Shown: piece after piece, positions 13,228 to 25,440 of the stretch
Layout of the letters: the number at the start of each line of letters is the position of its first letter
How positions within the stretch are numbered: position 1 is the first letter of the stretch
NCBI GenBank assembly: GCA_034008185.1
Contig: CM067082.1
Location: 125,675,988 to 125,739,987 of the forward strand
Length of the DNA: 64,000 nucleotides
Direction of reading: 5' to 3'
Source of the DNA: Gorsachius magnificus
Taxonomy: Eukaryota; Chordata; Aves; Pelecaniformes; Ardeidae
Program-made: the position numbers and the translations under genes
Notes under the pieces: generated by a model
Told to the model about the DNA's origin: nothing
The model's database searches: none
Seen by the model: only the letters and a program-made list of their open reading frames with translations

Positions 13228-13258
13228 AATTAAGAGCTCTAAAACAGAGCTCTTAATT
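13228..13258. repeat. Perfect 13-bp inverted repeat, 5-base loop
   Basis: AATTAAGAGCTCT (13228-13240) pairs perfectly with AGAGCTCTTAATT (13246-13258) across the loop AAAAC. As RNA it would form a short stable hairpin. It is much shorter than a typical microRNA precursor, and no longer stem continues outside the arms. Confidence 0.92.
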
Positions 13259-15969
13259 TCAGAGGAAACACATATACATTGCAGTGAGTTGTTCTTTCTT
13301 TCTGGATAACCAGATACACACAGCTGCATGATGCCTTGAACTCAAGCTGGGGGGATTTGTTGTCTGTTGCCCTCCATCACCAGTGTCAGCCTTGGATGTG
13401 TCAGGCTGATGGATGCTGGCACCAGAAACCCACCAAAGCAAAGCCAACCAAGACACTCCAGAAAATTTCCAACTGTGCCATGACACCAGGGCGGGGTGGG
13501 GGTGGGTATGTTTTGTTTTAATGAGGGCTGAATATTAGTCACATCTTTGCATGTTGTTCAACACTGTGAATAATGTTGATAAAACAGGATGATTACTGCA
13601 CTAAAAGGACATTTACAGAAAAATTAGCACAGATGGGGCGAAATTATAAATATGTTGTCTGGACATCTGTGTCATTTATACAGAAAAACCTAAAATGAGT
13701 GATAATTATCCACATTTAGCGGAGCACATGAGGAAAGCTTATTCACTGTGTAAATAACACAGTATGCCTTTGGCCCCCCGCCAGCAAAACGATATAGGCA
13801 ACAAACCTTTAGGCTCACACTGGATACTCCCTGATTCTTATATAGGCACTGCCTTTCTCCTTGGTGAATCTATAAGAAGAATAGTATCAATTGACCAGTT
13901 CAGTGGTTTGCTTCTCCATATTAGACACACTCATCTATAAGCTCAGTATGCTAAACAACAAAACTTTTAAATATCACTAGTGATTCGTAAAGATTTACCA
14001 AAATTATAGTATGCAAAATGAAATCCCAGAGAAGAACTGAAGGACCTTTAATAACATTAGCTACCCTAAACTGTGTTAATTCCAAATTATACATTGCTTT
14101 TCAGTTCACTTGTGGTGCTCTTAAATCTGCATTTTTTTATGAGGATGGCTATGTTTTATTCCAGTGTTATTTACTTTCCTGAAGTGTTTTCTGCCGCTGT
14201 AAAGTTACATAATACTCAGAAGATGATAGAAAGACTTCCCTAGGACTTTTAAATTACTGTCTATCACAGACTGGTTTTGAATGTACTTTCAGTCACAAGC
14301 ATTTTATTTATCCTTTAGGGTGTTGTGTCCTTTGAGCACAATTGTTTATTTCAGAAATGGCAATAAGAAAAATGAGAGGTGGAGTCCATTTCAAACATAG
14401 CTCGCTCTCCCCCGAGACATCACTTTTCCTATGGATGCTGTGTGGCATCCATTATATTTAAAATGGCTTGTTCTCCTCTAATTGGATTCCAGATGATTAT
14501 TTTTGCCAAAAACAAAGGTCTTCTGTGTTCTTAAAATAATTAGGCCAGATTTCAAATCAAATTATCCAATTTCAAAGGCTTGTTTCCCTCTCTGAAATGC
14601 CCGTTACAGACAGACTACAGATGACTAAGCCTTGTGTCATCCCGTGCCTTTATTAGGAGAATGTTCTAAGTCCTTCACTTTCTCTGTAATCAGAACTATA
14701 ATTTCTTCAGGTTATTTTAAGACCACGCTACAGCTAAAGCAGGAAACTCGATTTTATTCTGAGCTCCAGACATGTCGACACAGCAAAGCAGGGCTCCAGT
14801 TTTATAGGCTATCTTCTTACATAAAGCCTAACACTGGTATTAAATTCAAGTTCTCTACGAGATGCACCATGCTGACTACTATCAGATAGCTCTCTTCGTG
14901 GAATGAAGAGTGGCACAAATGTTTGTTTTGATAATCTGTTTATAAGCTACCCTTGCAGAAACAATATAGGCTCCGTATGGCCACTTCCTTCCCTCTCTCA
15001 TTCATTTTTAAATGAATACAGAAAACAATCCTCAACCCCACTGCAAGAGAAGAGATAACGTAACAGTAGAGATATGCCCTCAAACTACCTAACAGCAAGC
15101 TCAGAGCATGTGTTTCCATTTAGCTCTTCAGCTTTGTTAGTGGCATTTGTTTCAGTAAAATTCCAGTAAGTTATGGAATTAATTCTACAGAGGCAGACTG
15201 TTTGCTCCTAATTCTGCTAAGACACTTAATCATGATGTAAGCTGTTATACCAACGGTATAAAGAAGATGCAAACATCCTTCACAGCTATCTACCTTCAAA
15301 ATGTAAAAAATGTCTAACAAAAGCTTTGAGAAGACATACAATGAACTTTAGAAAACTAACGTGTGATGAAATGTAAAAGCAAATTAGCAGCGACACTGCA
15401 GCCATGAGGTTTTCTTGAGGCTGTGGAAAAAATAGAACATGGTTAGTACTCCACTACTTTTCAACAGCCTAAAGTGGGCCTCACAGCTAAAATGTCATCT
15501 CACATTTGATTTTCTATTGCCAGGATGTAACTTAATTAACTCTTTTTTGCCAGTTTGCTGTTTGTAACTCAATAGAATATCATTCCTGTTTTTCTTTGAT
15601 GTCTTCTCATCCTCCTCAAAAAAGCTTGAGGTTGCTCACACTATTAACCAGTTGCCTCCACCACGTTTCTTTCTGCACTGTTCCTTTCTCTCCACTCCCC
15701 CTTTCTCATTTTCCCCTGCTAATGAAACCTATCTCTTAACTCTTGTTTTATCTTTTTTCTTTTAATGTCTTTCATGCAGCCTTTCTATTCTGCACTGTGT
15801 ACCAAGAAGGACACAAAAGGGCACTGATACTAACAGAAGAACTGCTTACTGCTCCAGGAATAAAATACTGCTCTTCATAGTGAGAATCCACCCGTGCTTT
15901 TCTCCTGCCTTTCTGTCTACCTTTCATACCTGTGGCTTATTACTGCTGGGAGAAGCAACATAGTCCAAA

Positions 15970-16037
15970 TTTATTATTACTTCCATTACTATTACTATTG
16001 CAGTTATTAATATTGTTATTATTACTATTAATAAATA
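15970..16037. repeat. Imperfect ATT-rich microsatellite
   Basis: Interrupted ATT/ACT/ATA trinucleotide-like units (TTATTATTACTTCC..., ATTGTTATTATTACTATT). This is low-complexity sequence. Confidence 0.8.
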
Positions 16038-17652
16038 GTTGCATATTCCTACAGCTTTATAAACTAATAACTGGATTATGTCCCTAGTGGGAGTTACCTG
16101 AACATAAAAGGGTAGCAGAGAACAAAATGGAGCTTCCTACTCTCCGTATCACTTGCCCTTCCTTTGCAGCTCAGAAGCTGTAGGTACCATAAGGAATCAT
16201 GACTGTAGTTCACTTCATGAATTTAAATTGGTACTGACATTTTAAATACTTCCTTTAAAATTACAAAAATCAGGGACTTAAAAAAACTGAAAAACATTAA
16301 ATCTAATGAGATGGGGTAGAAAGGTATGAATGTATTCCCCAAGTGATGACGTATTCCAACTCCAGCTTACAAAAAGGATCTATATCTGTATGGTAGCTTT
16401 TCTTTAAAAGAGTAACGTGCTCTATAAAAGAAGCTGACCTATGTAAGGCTACCAGATATCCTGCAAAAGACAGCCCAAGTGTCAGGAAGACACTTTAGTA
16501 TATGGACAGCAAAATTGCTTATTTGTGTGCTTAAGTTAGATGTAGACTTGCATATTATATTGATACTAGGCTTGTTATCTGGAATAGCCACTCTTATGTC
16601 ACTCCCATTACGGGAATCCCTGTGCCACTGCAAACGTTTTAAGGATGAGCAAGCACAAAGAGTGAGCCAAGGCTCTTTCACATATCAGCAAATTATATAC
16701 TTGGTTAATGAAAGGCCTACTGTTCACTACATTTGGTTAATGCTTTTAGTAGGTGAATGGAGAATTTACAGGGGTGAAATTAATCTGGTAACTTCACTGC
16801 ATGGATCATTTTAATTCAGAAAGCAAAGCAGTTCTGAACAGTGACCACAACAGAGAAACTGTGGCTATAAAGCAAATGGATTTGTCATCCCCAACCTGAG
16901 CATTACCAACAAGAAACACTTCACTGAGTTTCAACTCACTCAAGCCCATTCAAATGGTATTCCTGACTCTAGGTAAGCCCAAAAGCTTCCATGTTCTGCA
17001 CAAGAAGATAGTTGCTTAAAGCAATGAGAAATTGGTCAGTTCTGCTTCCTAGAGAGAAACTAAGGAGATAGAACAGAAGTATTTAAAAAGAAACAGCTAA
17101 GCAAAATCAGGATGCACCTCTCTCTATCCTTTCCCCTCCTTAACACATTAACAATTATACGTGCAAGACTAAATGTGCCCAGTGTTTTGGCTGCAAGAAA
17201 GCCTGATCTGGCCACAGCACTCAGGGAGAGATGAGCAGCAAGGTGTCAGCTCGGGGTGTTCAGGAGGAGCACTGAAGCACTCCAAGCTCCTCCTCTCCAC
17301 CTTACTGTAAAAGTGACAGCAGAGCATCAGAAGAAGATCTCAAGAGAGTCCAACTTCCATTAATTCGGGATTCTGAGATGTACAAACAGTATCCACATCT
17401 TCACAATGCAGACAACTGCCAATTAATTTACTAAAGAAGAAAAAAATTCTCCTACCTGTCTGAACTGAACATATAGCAAACCACTGTTTCTCAGTTTTCC
17501 TGACTATGATCAGCATGAACCACTTACAGTTATGAACACAACCAGGCTTACATTGAAAACCAAGCTGATTCATTGGAGAGAGGCTGACAGTAAATAATTT
17601 CCTCATGACTCTTTGGAAGTTTTCACCAAAGACTCCCAGGAGAAACATTACA

Positions 17653-17681
17653 TCTTCCTCCTCCTCCTCTTCTCCCTTCCT
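17653..17681. repeat. Short CCT/CTT trinucleotide run
   Basis: CTTCCTCCTCCTCCTCTTCT. On the minus strand it gives the glutamate run seen in the spurious frame 17340-17693. Confidence 0.85.
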
Positions 17682-19079
17682 CACCCATCTCACTTCAGCA
17701 TTACCCTGTTCATTACAGCTCTGTCCAGGTGGTTATTGGAGTCAGCTGCCAAGATATTATATTTAAGCTGCTGCTTTTCCTTCCTGTCCTAACTTAAGAA
17801 GCCACGAAGAAGTGCCACTGAGAGACTGGAATTCCATAATTACAGGATTCTTGTAGAAAACCTCAGAGATACAGGGGTCACCCCAAAAACACTGTAAAGG
17901 ACAGCTTTTGTTATCCTCAGGTAGCATGTTTGGAATAAGCCTGTGAACATTATGTACTCTGAAAATCACTGCAATCAGACTGCAAAGGGTTCCCCAAACT
18001 GCATCTCTAGGTGTTCCCTAGAGCAAGTGTATGATTTATAACCACCTGCACAAACCCTGAGTTCTCAATTTTGCAATCTTCATAAGCTTGGAGAACACCT
18101 TCTATGTGTTTTTATTGCTATTTCCAGCTAATTATGGATTCAAAGGTAAAATAGCCATAGAAACTTTGATAATATACCCCAAATTAATCTAAAACAATGG
18201 AAAACATGCTAATGAATGAAGAGGGATACTATTTTTCCCAGGACTTTTCTGAAAACATAACAGTGAGTCAGCAAAAGAACAGCTCACAGGTTGTAGACAA
18301 GCCACTGGAAACAAAGAAGAACCACTAAAGAGAGTTCACAAGAACTGACAGCATTTCTTAGAAATATTATTTTATGCACTTACTTTGTATCAGTTGCTCA
18401 CTCTCAGCAATTCTTACCTAAACAGGCTTTAGCAAAATCCAAATGGATTACATGTTGGAAGAAAATGTTATGACTCTGAGAAATCATATGCAACATTTTA
18501 ATGAAGCAGGGCAGAAGTCTCAGTTAATTATTCCTTGTCTGTAGTGAAGCATGCTTCACCCCCAATAAAGATAAATCATCTTTTGCCTCACCAAAATGTT
18601 TGGCTTTTTAAAGATGAGTAAGATGAATTAAACATTTTTTTTTACATTAACTATGTTAATAGAACTCTGTTCAGACTCCCAAACTCTGCCTTAAACAACA
18701 GTACTATATAAAGTAAGCAGGCTGAAACCTCAAGCCCTTATCTGTTTAATGAGGGCACCATGAATTCATGGATATTTGGTATGTTTGTATTTTAAATGCT
18801 TTGTGCTTTAGTTCCCATACATAAAACAGCAACAACAACCTCCCACATTTCACAAAAGGTGTTGTGTGTATATATTAATATTCAAGAAAGTTGCAAAAGG
18901 TAAGCTTATAAAGAAATTAAATTTTGCATACTGAGTAGAGTACCAACGAGGTGAAGTTAATAATGCCTGCAGCCAGGCATGGAAGAATTAAGTAGAAATA
19001 TTTTCATCTTTCATCCACTCTAGACATAGATAAGGCAGAAGTCCTATAGGAAGAAAATGCGATGTGATTATGCAGTTCC

Positions 19080-19345
19080 TATTCCTACTGGCTTCTTGCA
19101 CTTTTTTCCCTTCTCAGGTTCTCCATTTACTCTTTGTCATTTCCATCCTAGCTGCTCCTGGCTCCTATTATTCACCCAGTCCCATCCTTCCAACCATGCC
19201 TCAGCTTCTCAGTGGTCCTCAAACCAGACCCAGCCTCCTTGGCCAACCATCAGTACCCTCCCCATTCAGTTCTTTTTTCCCCTTCTCACCCTTATGCTTC
19301 CAGTTTCCAACTGGCCTTTCATCAAAGTCTACTCCCTACCACACT
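19080..19345. other. Pyrimidine-rich tract with overlapping open frames
   Basis: The plus strand is strongly pyrimidine-rich (many TTCC, CCTT, CTCC words). Such composition removes stop codons, so all three plus frames are partly open here (ends 19351, 19425 and 19460). No domain or codon pattern favours one frame. I regard the frames as compositional, not genes. The tract could be a decayed repeat that I do not recognise. Confidence 0.5.
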
Positions 19346-22300
19346 TGGTGATGGAGGTGGAGAGGTCTGCAAGACAGCTGAGGACACAACAGGCTCTTGC
19401 CTTCAATTCAGGCACCTGCAATTAGACCAGGGCTTCTGTCAGCTGCCCTGCTTTGAATAACAAAACTGCTAAAAAGACTGCAACATGCTAACTGAAGACA
19501 GAATACTTTGACATTTTATCAGCAGCACAATAGTAAAACTTGATCTGCAATTTAAATTCGGCCAACAAAAATAGGTTTGCGGAGAAAGTGAAAAGTCTCC
19601 TTTCAGCCACAAACATCACATGCCAAGGTCCTGATCTAAAGCACAGAAAGCACCAGAGTTTCGTGCTCTACAATAAGGCAGACTTTTCAAGGGCAGAATA
19701 GTTTATTTTTGTCTAACTCCTTTCTCAAAAATGGTTGAAATGTTTTGGCCAAAAATAACGGGGGAAAAAAAAATCAGCCACTTTCTAGCAGACAGCTGAA
19801 TGGCACCTTCACAAGCCTCACAAATATTTAGTGTCATTTCCTTCTAAACCATAAATGTTAGTAGCACATCACAGTAGTCTGAAAATCTCAAAGATAAACT
19901 TGTTTACGAGTAAGCCTCATCATTTTTGCCCACTGCTACAGTGAAGATTCTGTTCTCATCTGGTACAAAAATGTGGCTTTAACAGACAAGAAAAAACAAT
20001 AGACTGATAAGCTGAACAGTAAGAATGAAACAGTTATTGGCAATGAAAAAAAGCCTTACTAGTTCTTTCCTGTTAACAGGAGGTTTGTTTAAAAATAAAG
20101 GGTAACATATAACTTACAGGACTTGATAATCATTCCACCTTGCTATCCTAAAATGTATTTTCCCTTGCCTGTTGAAAAGCTCAGGTAATACAATTCCAGG
20201 TAATGGACAATTAGTCTATCCAGTGTAAAGCCTCATATAAACTTGTGAGTCCTGTTTTTTCCTAAACACTCAAATAATTTCACCAAGTTCTTTGTAAGCA
20301 TGAAACCAGAAATTAATTTCCCCTCCTACCAAAGGTACTTCCTCAAAAGGTTTGCCTCTGCTTTAAGGAACATAATTTTTAAAAAGCACTTTCAAAGGCT
20401 GCAGTCAAGTTTAAGACAACGATGAACATGCAAGCAAATTAGCGATGCCACTGGAAAAAGTCCGTATTAATTTGAAGTCTTGAATACTTATGACCACACA
20501 AAACTTTTCAGTCTGCTGAGCCAAAGCGCTGGTGACACTTATTGTGACAGCACAAAGTGTAGGACTTCATCATTTTACCGTAGCAATTGTAACCATTCTT
20601 AAAAAGTAATTACTAAAAAATTATTATATAGTCTTTTAATGCCACTTAACTCTTCAAACATAAGGAAATTTTTCTGGACCTGACATTCTCAGAATCAGTC
20701 AACAAAAGGTTTTCTGTGTAACAGATTTATGGAGTGAGGTGTAGGTATGGTGCCTACCATTTCAGATTGATGAAGAACTTATGGGTCTCCTAACAACAGA
20801 GCTTTAAACATAGGGTACTTCCCTTCTTGGATCAGAACCAGAATATCCAACAGTTTGCAGGAGAAAGTCCGGACAGTGCTAAATAGCCACAACACGTTAT
20901 TTTATTCATAACTTTATTTATTGATAATTTATTTCCAGACTTAGAAAACTGGATAAACTATGGCCCTTTTCCCACAACGACCTCTATACTTGTCCTGGGG
21001 CTCTTACCAATGGTGTGATCACAGTGCAGTAACAAAATAGGGACAGCAGCTTTCATATACTTCTCTGCTTACTTACAGCAAAGTAGCTTCAGCAGTAGGG
21101 AGCTCAGCATAGCCTAACCGCCTACGTAATTTTCTCACTTCTCAAGCAACAACAACGGCAGTGTAGGCACAGGTGCCAGAAAAAATGCATAGTTTTGCAG
21201 TGGCTTCAGGCTCAGCTGTGCATGGCAGCCCTGGGGCCTCCGTTCTAAAGATAAAATATTTCCTGAAAGACTGAAGCACATCAGCGCGTGATTTTGTTCT
21301 TTCTACAATAAGTAAGAATAATTCTTAATTTCATACTTTCCTTTTCAAGTTCATTAAAGTGTGTAAGCCTTCACACATGCACAACATTTGGTTTTGGCCT
21401 AAGAACAAGCAAATGAAATTTCAAATCAGAGGGTAACTCTTTCTGAGTATTTTTCCATATATAAAGATAGGCGATTGAAAGAAAAAGGCAAGTTAATCCT
21501 AGACTTCACCACCTGGCATCAGACATAATTTAAGATTATTAATTTTGGAAGAGCCATACCTTTTTAGATTTTGGACAAGTTGGAGATCTATTCATATCAC
21601 TGCGAGTAAATGATCAACATTTTGCATTCATCACAACATGAAGTGGACAGGAACTGGCACCCCTCTACCGGACAGTTTTTCTATACATTTTAACAAGTAA
21701 GCAAACGTGCCCTAAGGAACACTGCGAGGAAGTGACTGTTACCAGCGTAACAGAGAGCTGTTCCCATTTTGTGATAACAAATTATCCAAATAATTTGAAC
21801 AAATTCTAAGATCTGCATAGACAAAATGCAAATAACTTTTTTGTTTCAAATTACAAATTATTTTCTAAAGTCTTTGGATTTTCTTATTTAGTGATATTTC
21901 CCCTCACAAGGACAGGTTTCACCATACCAAGGTGTCCAAGCATTCCAAAGGTGTTATGATTAAATCCACAGCTTTGCATGAATTGAGAAAGAAAAAGGGG
22001 AAAATGCCAACAGAAATAAAGAAAATGCTCTTCTTTAACTTTGGGAAAGGTCGATATGAAACAAGGATACTGTCAGTCAAGAAGGTGAAAAAAATAAAGT
22101 GATAAAGACTTTCACAGTATAAGACAGATGCCTCTTGGCAGACACATATATTAAAATATTTATAGACAGATCATCCAAAATATAACAAACATTAAATACT
22201 GAAATGTGCCACTATGCATGCCAAATAACTAGACTTTTCATCTTAGTGCCATTTTCACTCACTGAAAATCTGATGGGCTGCAGATTGGGTTTTTATTCTT

Positions 22301-23965
22301 TGATCTAAAAAGTCACAGCAAACATGCAAGTGCCATTTTAATAATCTTGAGAAAATAACAGCTATTTTTTCTTAATTAAATTTATTCAATTTTAATTTTC
22401 AGCACGCCCCAAGGTTCTTTATTCTTTTAATGCATAGGGGCCTTATAACTAACATAAACAAATCTTACACACGTAGGACATCCTTTAGACCAAAGAATCC
22501 CAAGCCAGGCAGATTATAAACACTTTCACCTTATTTCCTCCTTGATGAGGGGAGTACGTTTGTGTGTACAAGGACCACTGTGTAGCTACTACGATGTTCC
22601 AACACCCCTGAGTTCTTCTGCCAGTGTAAAGCAGCGCAGTTCAGGGAAGTCCAAGAAGAGACACCAGCAAGCTCTGCTGTATACAGCATGGGGCATCCTG
22701 AAAAGGAACCCATGAGAAACACCTTCTACGGCACTAAGATACAACCTTCCCAGCGCAGAGGAAAACAGATGCACGTGTGACAGAGTAAAAGACCATGGTA
22801 AGCCCCATGAAAAAAAGAAAAAATAAGAAATACTACACTTTATCCAGGCTGCAAACATACAGTTCTATTCTAAAGTTTTCATAAATTAAAGCAGATCTCT
22901 CATTTCCTAGCAGTCTAGTCTCTTAAAGCCTGGAGCTTTCCCAAAGCGCTTTTGTTTCATGTGAGTGAAACTACCAGTACCCAGAAAATTGTCAGTATTT
23001 GGATACCAACATGTAACATCTGAAGACCGTGGAGTGAAATGAGGCAAATTACTCCAGGAGGTGGCCGGTGCCTGCTCCACAGAGAGAGAGGCCAGGCAGT
23101 TACCTCTGATTTTCAAGGCTATGACCAGCACTCTCCTAAAAACTTATCTCAAATCCAGGAGGACCAGAGGTATTGAGTCTATCCAACAGCACCATACCAC
23201 CAGAGCCACCTGGCACGTGGGGTCCTCCATATTTCAAAGGGTGGCTATTGAGTGAGAAGATACTCTTCCAGTGTTACCATCTGGCTGAGGAAACATGATT
23301 TTGAGTGCGGCCAAGAAGGGATGACAAAAAGAGGTGGCAAGTATAAAATCAAATTACTACCACTGCTGCTCTCCACCATACTGGACTTTCATTTTTTTTC
23401 TCTATTATACACATGAAGTAATATTATCAACTATCTTATTAGGACAGAGATTTTTGAAAGCTGAGAAAATTAACAGCTAAGAGGTGCAGAGGAAAGACAG
23501 GGAAGAGAGCTAAGTATTAACTAAATGGCTGAGAGATTAAAGGCCCATGTTCTGCGCTATTATACAGTGGATCCACTCCACTACTGGTTAAAAATCTCAG
23601 GTTCAGGTGTGCCCAAAAGCCTCTAATTCAAGAGCAGACCCTGCCTGATTTAGCAGCAGCGGAGATGTCTGATGGCACTAACAGCTCAAGCGTATAAGGC
23701 TACTGAGCATGAAATCTTGGGCAGAAATGAGCAAAAATTATATTCCTAATATTATATTGTACAAATACAGGTCCTTCTTGAAGCTACGCAAGCCACACAC
23801 TTCTACATGATTTGATCAATGTTACTCAAACAATATTTAAAATGGCTATTGCATGTAACAACTAAAGCCATAAATCCTTCAGAATTATTATTGCCTAACA
23901 GATTATGTTAGACAAACAAAGACAAAACCAATTGCCATATTAAATTCGTATCACATTTGCACTGT

Positions 23966-24030
23966 CATAGAATCATAGAATGTTTTGGGTTGGAAGGGAC
24001 CCCTAGACGTCACCTAGTCCAACCCCCATA
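23966..24030 (-). mobile_element. Very short CR1 3' end
   Basis: Only about 65 bases of a minus-strand CR1: the tail complement CATAGAATCATAGAATG, then GGGTTGGAAGGGACCCCTAG and CACCTAGTCCAACCCCC. It matches the 3' end of the copies at 1 and 54237 and stops abruptly, so it is an extreme 5' truncation. Confidence 0.9.
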
Positions 24031-25080
24031 TTGCAATACTTCGTTGTATTACTTTCATGACACATAAAAAGCCCATGAGTACTGGAAAAGTCCTACATTT
24101 GCTGAATGATCAAGTGGTGTGTCATTTGTAAAGGTCCATATAGATCTGTGCAGTTTTTCTCCTTTTCTCCCTCTCTCTCACACACACTCTTAAACATGTT
24201 TGACACCACTTTGAAAGAACTCTGTCTGGTTCTTTCAAACGTTCTCTGTTATTCTCGATGGCATGGTGTAGCATGACCTTTCTTAGCTGGGTTACAGTGA
24301 AAGCATCTTGTCTAAAAATTTTAAATTGGAAAATAAATTTTCCAGCGCTAGGAAGCCCCCCAGACACACTGAACTAAAGAAGGAATAAAGCAAAACACAT
24401 ACAAGCAATGATCTAGACTAGAACCATATTGGTTTGAGAGGTCTACAGCTGGGGGCAATGGGATGGTTACAATACACCAATTTGCTCTGGGGTTCATGCC
24501 CTTTCTCCCCCTCTTTCCTTCTGTCATGGCCATATCAGGGTTCATTCTGAAGCAGGCCAGCACCCAACCCACACAAGCTGTTTCATTCTAGTGAATTCAG
24601 CAGTACCCAGCAAACAGCCAGTGTTCGGACATCACCACGTATGATTCACACAAGCTATTGTACTTATCAGCAACCTAAGGTTACAGTGTTCAAAAGCCAC
24701 CACCTCATGTGGGGACTGATGAGAACAGAGGACTTCTTCCTTCTCATCAGAACAAATAATAGCAGGAGACTCCATCACTTTGATTAAAATAATACAACTT
24801 TATAATCCCACTGCTAAATGAGGTTATAATTGGCTAATAATGTTATTTTTTACCCTTAATCTGGTTAAAGCTGCATAATAATCTTGGAAGGAATGTTGTA
24901 TCTATGTAGTCTTCATGAGAAATTAATGCATGCCATGAAATGTGGGCATTATAAAATATAACAGGTAAGAAAATAAAAAACGTGTTTGCGTCACTAAGTC
25001 TAGCCCTGCGAATTTTGTAACACGACTCCATCTACAAGCAATTTTAATCTGTAGCCAAATAGCTGTAGTTGGTGTTTTAG
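24031..25080. other. Noncoding stretch
   Basis: No recognisable gene, RNA or repeat. A short CA/CTCT-rich patch lies near 24166-24190. The minus-strand frames at 24122-24367 and 24348-24572 have no domain. Confidence 0.5.
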
Positions 25081-25440
25081 GTACTGCTTCAGCCTCCTAC
25101 TCTAGTTATTTATGCCTCTGCTCTCCACAGCTCTTACTGCTAAAAAAAAGTTCTAACATCTAACCTAAACTTTTCTTTTCTGTGCTTCAGGCTATTATTC
25201 CATGCTTCACCATCTTTTGAGAACAAATAATTCCCTTCCTTCATTTATATTGTTACCTTGAAGTTATTTATAGCCTGTGCCTATGTCCCTCGAGCTCTTG
25301 CTGTTACAGACTATAAATAGCTCCCTTAATCCCTCTTCATATGTTTTATCCTCTAGTATTTATATCAGATTTGTAATCTTTGTATTTTCTTTTCATTTTA
25401 AACTCTTTGGACCACAACTACAGACAGTATTGCAAATGAG
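25081..25440 (-). mobile_element. Ancient CR1-like LINE fragment
   Basis: A degraded minus-strand CR1 fragment. Reading minus, about 25173-25142 gives KFRLDVRTFF, the counterpart of the [10 protein letters not shown] block in the young copy at window start. Upstream of it, near 25340, a CATATGAAGAGGGATTAAGG stretch corresponds to the YEDRLREL block. The frame is broken by several stops and indels. No 3' tail is evident, so the boundaries are approximate. Confidence 0.68.

Larger units (their letters stand above)
13259..23965. other. Noncoding stretch, probable HDAC9 intron
   Basis: About 10.7 kb without a recognisable gene. It contains an ATT-rich block (15970), a CCT run (17653) and a pyrimidine-rich stretch (19080), listed separately. 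Open frames of up to about 120 codons (16479-16814 plus, 17340-17693 minus, 19057-19425 plus) carry no domain I can name. Confidence 0.55.

Noticed and set aside
13228..13258. MicroRNA precursor at the 13-bp hairpin
   Set aside because: The stem is too short for a Drosha substrate and does not extend outward.
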